Positions 7,523 through 17,097 of a stretch of 50,975 bases of DNA are shown here, one piece after another. The position numbers and the translations under genes were made by a program. Where the stretch lies: positions 1 to 50,975 of the forward strand of contig CADANF010000023.1 in assembly GCA_902789175.1 (NCBI GenBank), given 5' to 3'. The notes under the pieces were generated by a model. It saw only the letters and a program-made list of their open reading frames with translations. It made no database searches and was not told the DNA's origin. Source of the stretch: an uncultured Lachnospiraceae bacterium (lineage in GTDB: Bacteria; Bacillota; Clostridia; Lachnospirales; Lachnospiraceae). How positions within the stretch are numbered: position 1 is the first letter of the stretch; each line of letters opens with the position of its first letter.

Positions 7523-10357
7523 TTATTTTTTCAGATATTTTTTTAGATACTGACCGGTATAAGACTTCTTTACTTTAGCCACCTCTTCCGGAGTTCCCGT
7601 AGCAACTACAGTTCCTCCTCCAATGCCGCCTTCCGGTCCCATATCGATTATATAGTCAGATTGTTTTATCACATCCAGATTATGTTCAATAACTACCACT
7701 GTATTTCCTGCTTCAGTAAGTTTCTGTAATATATCCAGCAGCTTTTGAACGTCTGCAAAATGAAGTCCTGTTGTAGGCTCATCCAAGATATAGATAGTCC
7801 TTCCAGTACTTCTTCTTGAAAGCTCAGTCGCCAGTTTTATACGCTGAGCTTCTCCCCCTGAAAGTGTAGTAGATGGCTGTCCTAATTTGATATATCCAAG
7901 GCCTACATCCTGTAAAGTCTTAACCTTTTTATAAACACTTGGTACGCTGGCAAAAAAATTCACTGCCTCATCCACAGTCATATCAAGGACTTCATAGATA
8001 TTCTTTCCCTTATACTTTACTTCAAGCGTCTCCCTGTTATACCTCTTTCCATGACAGACTTCACAAGGAACATAGATATCCGGCAGGAAATGCATCTCAA
8101 TCTTTATGATTCCATCACCTTTACAGGCTTCACATCTTCCTCCAGAAACATTAAAGGAAAATCTGCCTTTTGAATATCCAAGAGTCTTTGCATCTCTTGA
8201 CGAGGCAAACAGTTCTCTGATAGGATCAAAAACGCCTGTATAGGTAGCCGGATTGGATCTTGGTGTACGTCCAATAGGAGACTGATCAATGTCGATTATC
8301 TTATCAAGGTCGTCATAACCCACTATATCATCACACTTACCTGGTTTGATACGGGCTCTGTTAAGATCTCTTAAAAGTCTCTTCTTTAAAATCTCATTTA
8401 TAAGAGAACTCTTTCCTGATCCTGACACGCCAGTTATACAGGTAAATATTCCAACAGGTATATCCACATCGATATTTTTAAGATTATTCTCTCTTGCGCC
8501 TTTTATAGTAAGAAATCCTTTCGGCGTTCTTCTTTTCTTTGGAACTTCAATATAGAGTTCACGAGAAAGGTACTTACCTGTAATGGAATTCGGACATTTC
8601 GTAATATCATCCACTTTACCCGCAGCAACAACTTCTCCGCCATTCACCCCGGCGCCAGGACCTATATCTACAATATAGTCCGCCTCTCTCATGGTATCTT
8701 CATCATGTTCTACCACAATAAGAGTATTTCCCTGATCACGAAGTTTTTTAAGAGAACCTATAAGCTTATCATTATCTCTTTGATGCAGCCCAATAGATGG
8801 TTCATCAAGAATATAGGTAACACCCACAAGACCTGAACCGATCTGAGTAGCCAGCCTTATACGCTGAGCCTCACCTCCGGAAAGTGTCGATGTAGCACGA
8901 CTTAAAGTAAGATAATTAAGCCCTACATCCACCATAAATTTAAGTCTTGCATGAATTTCATTTACAATCTGTCCGCCGATCATCTTCTGTCTTTCGTCAA
9001 GATCAAGACCCTTGATAAATCCTTCTAATTCACCAACAGGCAGTTCTGTTACATCATAAATATTTTTCCCAGCAACTGTCACTGCCAGAGATTCCGGTTT
9101 AAGTCTCATACCATGACAGGCTTCGCAAGGAGTGAATGTCATATAAGATTCATATTCAGCCTTCATATTTTCCGAATTCGTCATACTATATCTATCATGG
9201 ACATTCTTTATAAGACCTTCAAATGGATGTACGAAGGTGCTTCTCTTTACTCTGTCAGAATTATAATGGATCTTTATATTTTTTCCATGAGTACCATTTA
9301 TTATCACATCTTTTGCTTCATCAGAAAGGTCTTTAAACGGGGTATCAAGCGAGAAATTATAAGCTTCTGCCAGAGCTTCAAATACTGCATGCCCAAAACT
9401 TTTCTTATCATTACTCGAAGCCCATCCCATAACAGCTATGGCGCCTTCATTAATCGAAAGACTTTTATCCGGTATCATAAGATCCGCATCAAATTCTCTC
9501 TTAAACCCAAGACCCGTACATACAGGACATGCGCCAAAAGGATTATTAAACGAAAAACTTCTTGGTTCTATCTCGTCAATAGAAATGCCACAGTCAGGAC
9601 AGGAAAAGCTATCTGAGAAAAGCATATCCTCTCCATCGATCACATTGATCTTTACAAGGCCATCAGATAATTTTAGTGCAGTCTCTATAGAACCAGCGAG
9701 TCTTATATCGATATCATCTTTCATCTGAAGTCTGTCTATTACGATATCGATATTATGTTTTTTATTCTTATCAAGCTTTATCTCTTCATCGAAGGTGTAC
9801 ATGACTCCATCGATCACAGCTCTTACAAAACCATTCTTTTTAGCAAGGCTGATCACCTTTTCATGCTCGCCTTTTCTTCCTCTTACAACTGGCGCAAGAA
9901 CCTGAAACTTCGTTCTCTCTGTAAGCTCTTTAATCTTATCCACCATCTGATCTACAGTCTGTCTCTCAATAACCTTGCCACATTTTGGACAATGAGGGAT
10001 ACCAACTCTGGCGTAGAGAAGTCTTAAGTAATCATAAATCTCTGTTACAGTTCCTACTGTAGAACGAGGATTTCTATTGGTAGATTTCTGATCAATGGAT
10101 ATGGCCGGAGAAAGTCCATCTATCTTTTCCACATCCGGCTTATCAGACTGTCCTAAAAACATTCTTGCATATGAAGAAAGAGATTCTACATATCTTCTCT
10201 GTCCTTCAGCATAAATAGTATCAAAAGCAAGAGAAGATTTACCTGAACCTGAAAGGCCGGTAAAAACTATAAATTTATTACGTGGAATAGTAAGATCCAC
10301 ATTTTTAAGATTATGCTCTTTTGCTCCTTTAATAGTTATATATTTCACATCACTCAT
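7523..10357 (-). CDS. uvrA: Excinuclease ABC subunit A
   Basis: 944 residues from the ATG at 10357. A GTG in the same frame at 10366 would overlap the uvrB stop by eight bases, but the ATG, one base after that stop, is preceded by GGTGAT, a good anti-16S match. UvrA is the damage-recognition ATPase of nucleotide excision repair and loads UvrB. Both ABC modules are visible: Walker [10 protein letters not shown] near the N-terminus and GVSGSGKSS in the second half, each with an LSGGEAQRI signature. Zinc-binding cysteine pairs CPKC, CPDC/CPVC and CEAC/CEVC are intact. Length is normal. Translation is almost certainly coupled to uvrB. Confidence 0.97.
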   Translation of the reverse strand: MSDVKYITIKGAKEHNLKNVDLTIPRNKFIVFTGLSGSGKSSLAFDTIYAEGQRRYVESLSSYARMFLGQSDKPDVEKIDGLSPAISIDQKSTNRNPRSTVGTVTEIYDYLRLLYARVGIPHCPKCGKVIERQTVDQMVDKIKELTERTKFQVLAPVVRGRKGEHEKVISLAKKNGFVRAVIDGVMYTFDEEIKLDKNKKHNIDIVIDRLQMKDDIDIRLAGSIETALKLSDGLVKINVIDGEDMLFSDSFSCPDCGISIDEIEPRSFSFNNPFGACPVCTGLGFKREFDADLMIPDKSLSINEGAIAVMGWASSNDKKSFGHAVFEALAEAYNFSLDTPFKDLSDEAKDVIINGTHGKNIKIHYNSDRVKRSTFVHPFEGLIKNVHDRYSMTNSENMKAEYESYMTFTPCEACHGMRLKPESLAVTVAGKNIYDVTELPVGELEGFIKGLDLDERQKMIGGQIVNEIHARLKFMVDVGLNYLTLSRATSTLSGGEAQRIRLATQIGSGLVGVTYILDEPSIGLHQRDNDKLIGSLKKLRDQGNTLIVVEHDEDTMREADYIVDIGPGAGVNGGEVVAAGKVDDITKCPNSITGKYLSRELYIEVPKKRRTPKGFLTIKGARENNLKNIDVDIPVGIFTCITGVSGSGKSSLINEILKKRLLRDLNRARIKPGKCDDIVGYDDLDKIIDIDQSPIGRTPRSNPATYTGVFDPIRELFASSRDAKTLGYSKGRFSFNVSGGRCEACKGDGIIKIEMHFLPDIYVPCEVCHGKRYNRETLEVKYKGKNIYEVLDMTVDEAVNFFASVPSVYKKVKTLQDVGLGYIKLGQPSTTLSGGEAQRIKLATELSRRSTGRTIYILDEPTTGLHFADVQKLLDILQKLTEAGNTVVVIEHNLDVIKQSDYIIDMGPEGGIGGGTVVATGTPEEVAKVKKSYTGQYLKKYLKK

Positions 10358-10358
10358 A

Positions 10359-12350
10359 TCAATCACCCAAATCTCTAAGTGTTTCTTTAAGTTCTTTTAT
10401 CTCATCCCTTAATTTTGCCGCAAATTCGAAATTAAGTTCTACCGCTGCCTGGTTCATCTTCTTGGAAAGTCTTTCTATCTCTTTCTTTAGATCCTTCTTA
10501 CTCATTGTATCCGGATCCTTTGAATATCTTTCTCTTCCCTTGATATTTTCGGATGCAACGCTTGTGGAGATAAGTTCTCTTACAGCCTTCTTTATAGTCT
10601 GCGGAGTTATGCCATGTTCTTCATTATACTTCTGCTGCACAGCTCTTCTTCTTTCAGTCTCAGTTATAGCCGCTTTCATGGAATCCGTCATGGTATCTGC
10701 ATACATGATAACATGACCTCCCACGTTTCTTGCCGCTCTTCCTATAGTCTGCACAAGAGACGTTTCATTACGAAGGAATCCTTCTTTATCTGCATCAAGT
10801 ATAGCCACAAGAGTGATCTCCGGAATATCCATACCTTCACGAAGAAGATTGATACCCACCAGTACATCAAATACCCCCATACGAAGGTCTCTTACGATTT
10901 CAATTCTCTCTAAAGTATCAATATCGGAGTGGAGATATTTAACCTTTATGTCCAGACCTCTTAAGTAATCCGTAAGTTCTTCCGCCATCCTCTTGGTAAG
11001 AGTAGTAACAAGAACCTTATTCCCTTTCTCAGTCTCTTTCTTTATCTCTGAATAAAGATCATCTATCTGTCCTTCCACAGGACGAACTTCTATCTCAGGA
11101 TCCAGAAGTCCCGTAGGTCTTATGATCTGTTCTGCCCTATTTTCTTCTGTGTCCTTTTCATATTGAGCCGGAGTTGCTGATACATAAAGGATCTTATCAA
11201 CCCTTTCTTCAAATTCTTCAAAATTAAGAGGTCTGTTATCCATTGCAGAAGGAAGTCTGAATCCATAATCTATAAGGGTCTGTTTTCTTGCCTTATTGCC
11301 CCCAAACATACCTCTCACCTGAGGAAGAGTGATATGGGATTCGTCTACTATTATCAGATAATCATCCCCAAAGAAATCCATAAGCGTTGCCGGTGCTTCT
11401 CCCGGTTTTCCACCAGCCAGGATCCTTGTATAGTTCTCTATGCCTGAACAAAAGCCTGTCTCTCTTAACATTTCAATATCAAACTCTGTTCTCTCCTTTA
11501 TCCTTTGAGCCTCCAGAAGTTTGTCATGTGCTTTAAAATAAGCAATCCGCTCCTCTAATTCCTCTTCTATCTCCGTAATAGCTTTTCCCATCTTATCCTG
11601 AGGAATAACATAAAATGATGCCGGGAATATACATGAGAAATTAACATCTCTCTTTAGTTCCCCTGTGAGAGGATCAAATTCTGAAATACGATCGATCTCA
11701 TCACCAAAGAACTCAATCCTTATAGCATCCTCATTGGTGTTAGCCGGAATGATATCTAAAACATCCCCTTTAACCCTGAAAGTACTTCTCTTAAAGTCCA
11801 TCTCATTTCTTGAATACTGCATATCCACGAGACGCCCAATAAGCTCATCTCTATCCATCTCAATTCCAGGTCTTAAAGAGAGCATCATCTGTTTATAATC
11901 CTCGGGATTTCCTATTCCATAAATACAAGAAACGGAAGCCACCACGATAACATCTTTTCTATCTATCAGAGCTGCAGTAGCCGAATGCCGCAATTTATCA
12001 ATCTCATCATTTACAGCTGAATCCTTTGCTATATAAGTATCTGTAGATGGAACATACGCTTCCGGCTGATAATAATCATAGTAAGAAACAAAATACTCAA
12101 CAGCGTTTTCGGGAAAGAATTCTTTCATCTCGCCATATAACTGTGCCGCCAGAGTCTTATTATGCGAAATGATAAGAGTCGGCTTATTGATCTCTTTTAT
12201 TACATTAGCCATGGTAAAAGTCTTACCAGAACCGGTAACTCCAAGCAAAGTCTGTTTCTTAAGCCCTGACTTAAATCCCTGTACTATTTCTTTAATAGCC
12301 TCCGGCTGATCTCCCGTAGGCTGAAATTCTGAATGAAGCTCAAAATCCAT
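10359..12350 (-). CDS. uvrB: Excinuclease ABC subunit B
   Basis: 663 residues, the full length of UvrB, the helicase-like component that verifies damage and recruits UvrC. Walker A GVTGSGKT lies near residue 40; the DNA-inserting beta-hairpin [13 protein letters not shown] follows at about residue 90; helicase motifs DESH and GRAARN are intact; and the C-terminal UVR domain that contacts UvrC (about 625-660) is present. GAGGATGA precedes the ATG. The uvrA start follows one base after its stop. A LexA-like box lies about 95 bases upstream (12445-12458). Confidence 0.97.
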   Translation of the reverse strand: MDFELHSEFQPTGDQPEAIKEIVQGFKSGLKKQTLLGVTGSGKTFTMANVIKEINKPTLIISHNKTLAAQLYGEMKEFFPENAVEYFVSYYDYYQPEAYVPSTDTYIAKDSAVNDEIDKLRHSATAALIDRKDVIVVASVSCIYGIGNPEDYKQMMLSLRPGIEMDRDELIGRLVDMQYSRNEMDFKRSTFRVKGDVLDIIPANTNEDAIRIEFFGDEIDRISEFDPLTGELKRDVNFSCIFPASFYVIPQDKMGKAITEIEEELEERIAYFKAHDKLLEAQRIKERTEFDIEMLRETGFCSGIENYTRILAGGKPGEAPATLMDFFGDDYLIIVDESHITLPQVRGMFGGNKARKQTLIDYGFRLPSAMDNRPLNFEEFEERVDKILYVSATPAQYEKDTEENRAEQIIRPTGLLDPEIEVRPVEGQIDDLYSEIKKETEKGNKVLVTTLTKRMAEELTDYLRGLDIKVKYLHSDIDTLERIEIVRDLRMGVFDVLVGINLLREGMDIPEITLVAILDADKEGFLRNETSLVQTIGRAARNVGGHVIMYADTMTDSMKAAITETERRRAVQQKYNEEHGITPQTIKKAVRELISTSVASENIKGRERYSKDPDTMSKKDLKKEIERLSKKMNQAAVELNFEFAAKLRDEIKELKETLRDLGD

Positions 12351-12384
12351 ATAATCATCCTCAAATAAACTGATCGTCTTTCAC

Positions 12385-12417
12385 CAAAAAAATGGTATAC
12401 CTTTAAAGTATACCATT
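12385..12417 (-). terminator. Terminator hairpin between trkA and uvrB
   Basis: Stem AATGGTATAC (12391-12400) with GTATACCATT (12408-12417), seven-base loop, followed on the minus strand by six T (12385-12390). It ends the trkHA transcript. It also lies between the LexA-like box and uvrB, so any transcript beginning at that box would have to read through it. Confidence 0.85.
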
Positions 12418-12444
12418 TCTCATTTCTTTAGTCTATATATTCTT

Positions 12445-12458
12445 AGAACATTTGTTCG
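12445..12458 (-). promoter_or_regulatory. LexA (SOS) box upstream of uvrBA
   Basis: Minus strand reads CGAACAAATGTTCT, matching the Gram-positive LexA/DinR consensus CGAACATATGTTCG at 12 of 14 positions, with intact GAAC and GTTC half-sites four bases apart. It lies just after the trkA stop and 95-108 bases upstream of uvrB, a classical SOS-induced target. The promoter it would control is not clear: TTAAGA and TAAGAA flank the box at a 17-base spacing but are weak. Confidence 0.65.
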
Positions 12459-12472
12459 TTTCTCTTAAATTT

Positions 12473-13117
12473 TTAGTTAAGCTTCTTAACATCCTTCTTT
12501 TCCATAACTACAAGAAGCGAATATTCTTCCTCAAACTTTGTCTTCGAATCAACGAACTGCCATAATCCGCCTTTTTTCTTTATAGCGATAACGTTGATAT
12601 TCAATGTTTTGCGAAGGCCTAATTCAAGAAGGCTTTTTCCTACCCAGTCCTTCTTTGGTGCCATTTCAACTACGTACATGTTATCATCCAATTCAAAAAA
12701 ATCTTTAAATGAAGAAGACATTAAGATCCTTGCTGAACGAACTCCACCCTCTTCTTCAGGATCGATAACCTTATTGGCGCCAACCCTGAGAAGTATTGAA
12801 GACATACGATCTGATGAAGACTTAGCTATGATAAGAGGAACTCCCTGTTCCTTTGCCACAGCTACTGCAATGATACTGGCTGTAAGATTCTTAGCCACAG
12901 ATGTGATCACCACATCCATATTCTTTAAACCAAGAGCAGCAACTGCCTCTTCGTTACAAAGATCAGCGCATATAGCCGCTGAACATTTTGACGAAAACTC
13001 TTTAATAAGATTCTCATTCTTATCTACAACAAGGACATCAGCTCCCATGTCATAAAGTTTTTCTGCAAGACTTTTTCCATAATTACCAAGTCCCAGAACT
13101 GCTACAGATTTTTTCAT
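12473..13117 (-). CDS. trkA: Trk/Ktr potassium uptake regulatory subunit (RCK domains)
   Basis: 214 residues: an N-terminal NAD-binding RCK fold (GLGNYGKSLA near residue 9-18, acidic VVDKN at the end of the second strand) and a C-terminal RCK-C domain (about 140-205). This is the size of KtrA, the cytosolic gating ring of a TrkH/KtrB potassium channel-transporter. It lies 30 bases downstream of its membrane partner with an AGGAGAA ribosome site, so the two form one transcription unit. It is closer to single-unit KtrA than to the duplicated E. coli TrkA. Confidence 0.93.
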   Translation of the reverse strand: MKKSVAVLGLGNYGKSLAEKLYDMGADVLVVDKNENLIKEFSSKCSAAICADLCNEEAVAALGLKNMDVVITSVAKNLTASIIAVAVAKEQGVPLIIAKSSSDRMSSILLRVGANKVIDPEEEGGVRSARILMSSSFKDFFELDDNMYVVEMAPKKDWVGKSLLELGLRKTLNINVIAIKKKGGLWQFVDSKTKFEEEYSLLVVMEKKDVKKLN

Positions 13118-13147
13118 AGTTTTTATTCTCCTTTAAATCGGCACTAC

Positions 13148-14506
13148 TTATCCAACGTAAAATGTACCTTCTGCGTGTTTTATCTTATTTTCAGAATCAC
13201 TTCCCTTTGAGAAGAAGATGGCCATGGATATAGGTCCTATTCTTCCAAGGAACATGGAAACAATTACAATAAGCCTGCCTATCGTATCCAGATTTGGAGT
13301 GACTCCTCTTGAGAGACCCACAGTTCCAAGAGCACTGACTATTTCATACAGAGCATCTGTAAGCCCAATATGTTCTGCAAATATAAGAGCAGATGTCATT
13401 ATCACAACTCCAAAAAAGCTTACAAATATAATTGCTGCAGCTTTTCTCATAAGAGTTTCCGGAATTCTTCTACGAAATACTACATTTTCATTTCTATTAC
13501 GTATAAATGAGCTTGTATTCATTAAAATAAGGAACATTGTAACAGTCTTTACACCACCTGCAGTACCTATAGGGGATCCACCTATAAACATAAGTATATA
13601 TCCCGTAAGGCATGTGCACTCTGTAAGTTTATCCTGCGCCACTGATGCAAATCCTGCAGTTCTAAATGTTACTGACTGAAAAAGACTGTTTCTAAGTTTT
13701 CCCCCCAGTCCCATATTTCCAATGGTATAAGGATTATCATATTCAGCAGCAAAGACTATAATTGTTCCGATCAACAGAAGTGATACCGTCAGAACAAAAA
13801 CCAGTTTTGTATGTTCCGAAAAATTTCTTAGGATCCTTCTTAAAGAAAATCTATTTCTGATCCCCTTTAATACTCCGTCTATAACATCAAACCAGACTAC
13901 AAATCCCAGACCTCCAAGTACTATAAGTGTCATAGTTATAAACATCATATAATTAGAATCCCTGAAATCTATCATACTGTTAGGTCCTATAACATCCATG
14001 CCGGCATTGCAGAACGCCGAAACAGACTGGAATATTGATTCCCAGATTCCCTTTACGCCATGCATCGGAACCAGCTTTATCGCATATAGTACCGCTCCTA
14101 TTGCTTCAACTATCAAAGTGCCTTTAAATATCCTGATCAAAAAAGAAAGCAGTCCCTTTCTTCTTTCCACATTAAGAGAAGCTTCAAGGATCATTCTATC
14201 TTCAAGAGAGAATTTTCTCTTACCGATAAGCATGATAAAAGCCCCAAGTGTCACCACTCCGAGGCCTCCTATCTGCACCAGCACAAGGATAATCCCCTGT
14301 CCTACTGCGCTCCAATGTGAAAATGTATCTACCACAACAAGACCTGTTACACAAACTGAAGTAGTTGATGTGAACAGAGCTGTTGTTAAGTTTGTATATT
14401 CTCCAGTTGCACTTGAGAATGGAAGCATAAGAAGGATTGTTCCAATGATGATTATCATTAAAAAGCTCACTGGTATCAGCCTTTCTGATGATATTCTGAT
14501 ATGCAT
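13148..14506 (-). CDS. trkH: Potassium uptake membrane subunit, TrkH/KtrB family
   Basis: 452 residues, strongly hydrophobic throughout, as expected for a protein built of four repeated helix-pore-helix units. The first selectivity-filter region is visible as TSTTSVCVTGLVVVD near residue 50, followed by QIGGLGVVTLG; later pore regions include SAFCNAGMD, SVTFRTAGFA and SALGTVGLSRG. It carries out sodium- or proton-coupled potassium uptake with the RCK protein encoded next. AGGAGAA lies upstream of the ATG. It follows the GH13 gene by 75 bases, with an extended -10 promoter element in between. Confidence 0.95.
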   Translation of the reverse strand: MHIRISSERLIPVSFLMIIIIGTILLMLPFSSATGEYTNLTTALFTSTTSVCVTGLVVVDTFSHWSAVGQGIILVLVQIGGLGVVTLGAFIMLIGKRKFSLEDRMILEASLNVERRKGLLSFLIRIFKGTLIVEAIGAVLYAIKLVPMHGVKGIWESIFQSVSAFCNAGMDVIGPNSMIDFRDSNYMMFITMTLIVLGGLGFVVWFDVIDGVLKGIRNRFSLRRILRNFSEHTKLVFVLTVSLLLIGTIIVFAAEYDNPYTIGNMGLGGKLRNSLFQSVTFRTAGFASVAQDKLTECTCLTGYILMFIGGSPIGTAGGVKTVTMFLILMNTSSFIRNRNENVVFRRRIPETLMRKAAAIIFVSFFGVVIMTSALIFAEHIGLTDALYEIVSALGTVGLSRGVTPNLDTIGRLIVIVSMFLGRIGPISMAIFFSKGSDSENKIKHAEGTFYVG

Positions 14507-14580
14507 GTAACATTTCTCCTCTCGTCTCTTCCTGATAATCGAGCCTTTATCATCTTATAATAAAGACTGCTCATCTCACT

Positions 14581-14589
14581 ATTATACCA
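14581..14589 (-). promoter_or_regulatory. Extended -10 promoter element for trkH-trkA
   Basis: Minus strand TGGTATAAT, a perfect TGnTATAAT extended -10, overlapping the stop codon of the GH13 gene. There is no convincing -35, which extended -10 promoters can do without. It would let potassium uptake be expressed independently of the amylase gene upstream. Confidence 0.4.
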
Positions 14590-16675
14590 GGTCTGTGACA
14601 AAAAGCACTGATGACATTTTAGGAACAACAACTGTAAGTACATTGTTCTGTACCATGTATGGTACTTCTGTAATATCATATCCTTCTTCGCTTGTTATCA
14701 TGACTCTCTTCATAGTGTGATTATTCTTAACTCCAAGTCTTCTTACATGGAGTTTTAATTCTTTATCAGTATAATCCACATTCATGATTCCGACAACTGC
14801 TTGTTTTCTTGTAAAGCGGGCGTAGGCCACACACTTGTTTTCACCATGCAGGAAGGTAACAGAGCCATGCATTATAGCATCATATTTCTTATGTATCTTT
14901 ATCATATCCTTATGGAACTGAATCATTTCCATATCTTCATGTCCCCAAGGATAAGTACGTCTTGAATCCGGGTCAGTCCATCCGCACACACCAGCCTCGT
15001 CTCCATAATAAATTGTTGGAGCTCCTGGCCATGTCATCTGGAAAAGGACAGCTTCTCTCATAATAGCTTTGCTTACATTTTCATTTGCAGCCTGCGGTCC
15101 GAGAGTATTAGTTCTTCCAACACGTCTATTGGTTCTTGTAAGGAATCTTGAATGGTCATGATTAGAAAGCTCATTCATTGCCACATTAAGAGACCCATAC
15201 ATAAAGAATGACATGTAATGTCTTAAAGTTCCAATAAACATATCCGGATTTCCAAGGCAGTCTCCACGGAATTCATCACTATGTTTCTCAAGTCCTGTGA
15301 GGAACCAGGTAATAGGTTCCATAAAAGCACCATAATTCATGATAGTATCCCACTGATCACCCTTAAGCCATGACTTTGGATCTCCATAATGCTCAGCTAA
15401 AATGATAGCATTAGGATTTGCTTCCTTAACTGCCTGTCTGAACTCTCTCCAGAATCTATGATTATATTCTTCTGAATGTCCAAGATCTGCTGCCACATCA
15501 AGTCTCCATCCATCAACATTATAGGGAGCAGAAACCCATTTTCTAGCAATATTTAAAATGTAATCATGAAGCTTTTCTGATTCTTCATAATTAAGCTTAG
15601 GAAGGGTATCGTGTCCCCACCATCCATCATATGTATTATTATCCGGCCACTTATTCTCATCATGGAATTTAAAGAATGAATTATAAGGAGAATCCTTTGA
15701 TACATAGGCCCCCTTCTCATATTCATCACTCATATCGTAAATTTTTTCTCTATCAAGCCACTTATTAAATGAACCACAATGATTAAATACACCATCAAGG
15801 ATTACTTTCATACCTCTCTTATGAACTTCTTCAACAAAATGGATAAAGAATTCATTAGAAGCTTCAAGATTTGCCTTATCTGTTACACGGGTCACATATC
15901 TTGTAGCTTTTCTATTATCATATGTGCCTTCTGGTAATAATTCACCTTCATCTTTTACTATCTTTCCATAATGAGGATCAATATAATCAAAGTCCTGAGC
16001 ATCATACTTATGATTTGAAGGCGAAACAAATATCGGATTAAGATAGAGCACATCCACCCCTAAATCCTTAAGATAATCAAGTTTATCTATAACACCCTGA
16101 AGGTCACCGCCATAATGATTTCCTACATCCATATTTTCAGGATACTGATCCCAGTTCTCTACATGTTTTGTCGGTCTATCAATGTAGAAATATTCATTAG
16201 TAAGAACATCATTTGTCTTATCACCGTTACAGAATCTGTCTACATAGATCTGATACATAACTGCGCCCTTAGCCCAGTCAGGTGTCTTAAATCCCGGAAG
16301 CACTTCAAAGTCATAATCACGATTAACATTTTTCTGAAGTGCGATACGATTATAGAAAATTGTTACTTTTCCGGCTTTGATCTCAAAGAAATAACGAAGC
16401 CTTTCTGTAACATTTGAAAGCTTTACAGCATAGTAATCAAAAAGATCATCTGTATCTTCCACCTTCATTTCTAATCTATCATCATTTACAGTTACAAAAA
16501 CTGAATCTACATTTCCTTTTGCGGTTCTGAACCTTATAGTAAGATCATCTCCTACTGCCGGCTCGCATGGAGAACAATATTCTTCTGATCCATCTGAAAA
16601 CAGAGCACCAAAGTCTATTATCTTTACTGAATTACAAAAATACTCTATAGCATGTAAGACTTTTTCTTCTTGCAT
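14582..16675 (-). CDS. Cytosolic GH13 alpha-glucosidase/amylase, neopullulanase-cyclomaltodextrinase type
   Basis: 697 residues, no signal peptide. N-terminal beta-rich domain of the CBM34 type (about 1-125), then a GH13 barrel starting WAKGAVMYQIYVDRF. Catalytic residues are intact: nucleophile Asp393 in GWRLDVAADL, acid/base Glu428 in ILAEHYGD, and the third aspartate Asp507 in LSNHDHSRF; DGVFNHCG marks the first conserved region. This set and order is typical of GH13_20 enzymes, which hydrolyse maltodextrins, cyclodextrins or pullulan inside the cell. GGAGG precedes the ATG. The promoter (16752-16781) carries a LacI-type palindrome, which suggests sugar control. Substrate preference cannot be read from sequence alone. 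Confidence 0.9.
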   Translation of the reverse strand: MQEEKVLHAIEYFCNSVKIIDFGALFSDGSEEYCSPCEPAVGDDLTIRFRTAKGNVDSVFVTVNDDRLEMKVEDTDDLFDYYAVKLSNVTERLRYFFEIKAGKVTIFYNRIALQKNVNRDYDFEVLPGFKTPDWAKGAVMYQIYVDRFCNGDKTNDVLTNEYFYIDRPTKHVENWDQYPENMDVGNHYGGDLQGVIDKLDYLKDLGVDVLYLNPIFVSPSNHKYDAQDFDYIDPHYGKIVKDEGELLPEGTYDNRKATRYVTRVTDKANLEASNEFFIHFVEEVHKRGMKVILDGVFNHCGSFNKWLDREKIYDMSDEYEKGAYVSKDSPYNSFFKFHDENKWPDNNTYDGWWGHDTLPKLNYEESEKLHDYILNIARKWVSAPYNVDGWRLDVAADLGHSEEYNHRFWREFRQAVKEANPNAIILAEHYGDPKSWLKGDQWDTIMNYGAFMEPITWFLTGLEKHSDEFRGDCLGNPDMFIGTLRHYMSFFMYGSLNVAMNELSNHDHSRFLTRTNRRVGRTNTLGPQAANENVSKAIMREAVLFQMTWPGAPTIYYGDEAGVCGWTDPDSRRTYPWGHEDMEMIQFHKDMIKIHKKYDAIMHGSVTFLHGENKCVAYARFTRKQAVVGIMNVDYTDKELKLHVRRLGVKNNHTMKRVMITSEEGYDITEVPYMVQNNVLTVVVPKMSSVLFVTDLV

Positions 16676-16751
16676 TGTTATTTTCCTCCAAATCTAAAAT
16701 GCACACTTGAGGCTATTTTAATACAAAGGAAACTAATTAACAAGCTGTTTA

Positions 16752-16781
16752 TATAAACGTTTAACTATGCAATTCTCACAA
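16752..16781 (-). promoter_or_regulatory. Promoter and LacI/CcpA-type operator of the GH13 gene
   Basis: Minus strand: -35 TTGTGA (16776-16781), 18-base spacer, -10 TTTATA (16752-16757). The perfect palindrome TAAACGTTTA (16754-16763) overlaps the -10; its central CG with flanking A and T runs is the hallmark of LacI-family operators, such as maltose regulators or CcpA. TTGTGA occurs a second time 21 bases further upstream. Confidence 0.5.
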
Positions 16782-16820
16782 TATAATGGATTTTCACAAT
16801 CGAATGGATTTTTAGATAGA

Positions 16821-16849
16821 AAAAGACCAGGCAACGAACGCCTGGCCTT
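16821..16849 (-). terminator. Strong terminator hairpin between ftsH and the GH13 gene
   Basis: GACCAGGC (16825-16832) pairs with GCCTGGCC (16840-16847) across the loop AACGAAC; T runs on both sides make it workable in both directions, with the better one on the minus strand. It lies about 250 bases beyond the ftsH stop, unusually far for an ftsH terminator. Confidence 0.85.
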
Positions 16850-17097
16850 TTGGAGAAGGTATTTTGTTACTTATGGGGTGAATGTATTGGGGGGTTACAA
16901 GTATTATTATATACATATACGTTTTTAAGTGTTGCTAAAAAACACTTTTTTTTGTGAGTTTTTTTATACATTTTTACCACTCGCAATTTTAGAGCAACCG
17001 GTTTTTGTGTACTTCGCACAACAGACTTAAGCGTTTATATACACTTTGAACAATGAATTAGTTTCCTCGCGTTCACTTACTTGTAACAGCCCTGTTA
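16850..17097. other. Unassigned 250-base stretch after ftsH, with hairpins but no gene
   Basis: No open frame of useful length on either strand. It contains a plus-strand terminator-like hairpin, AAGTGTT (16927-16933) with AACACTT (16941-16947) followed by eight T, although no plus-strand gene lies upstream, and a palindrome GTAACAG/CTGTTAC (17082-17097) directly after the ftsH stop. The left part has an unusual G run (GGGGTGAATG and TTGGGGGGTTAC) in an otherwise AT-rich setting. It could be a long ftsH 3' UTR or hold a small RNA; nothing here matches a family I recognise. Confidence 0.35.

Noticed and set aside
9113-9616. 167-codon plus-strand open frame inside uvrA
   Set aside because: Lies wholly opposite a conserved region of uvrA, has no ribosome site and shows no domain pattern.
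17082-17097. Perfect palindrome GTAACAG/CTGTTAC after ftsH as its terminator
   Set aside because: Only a two-base loop, low GC and no T run on the minus-strand side; the strong hairpin at 16821-16849 is a better terminator.
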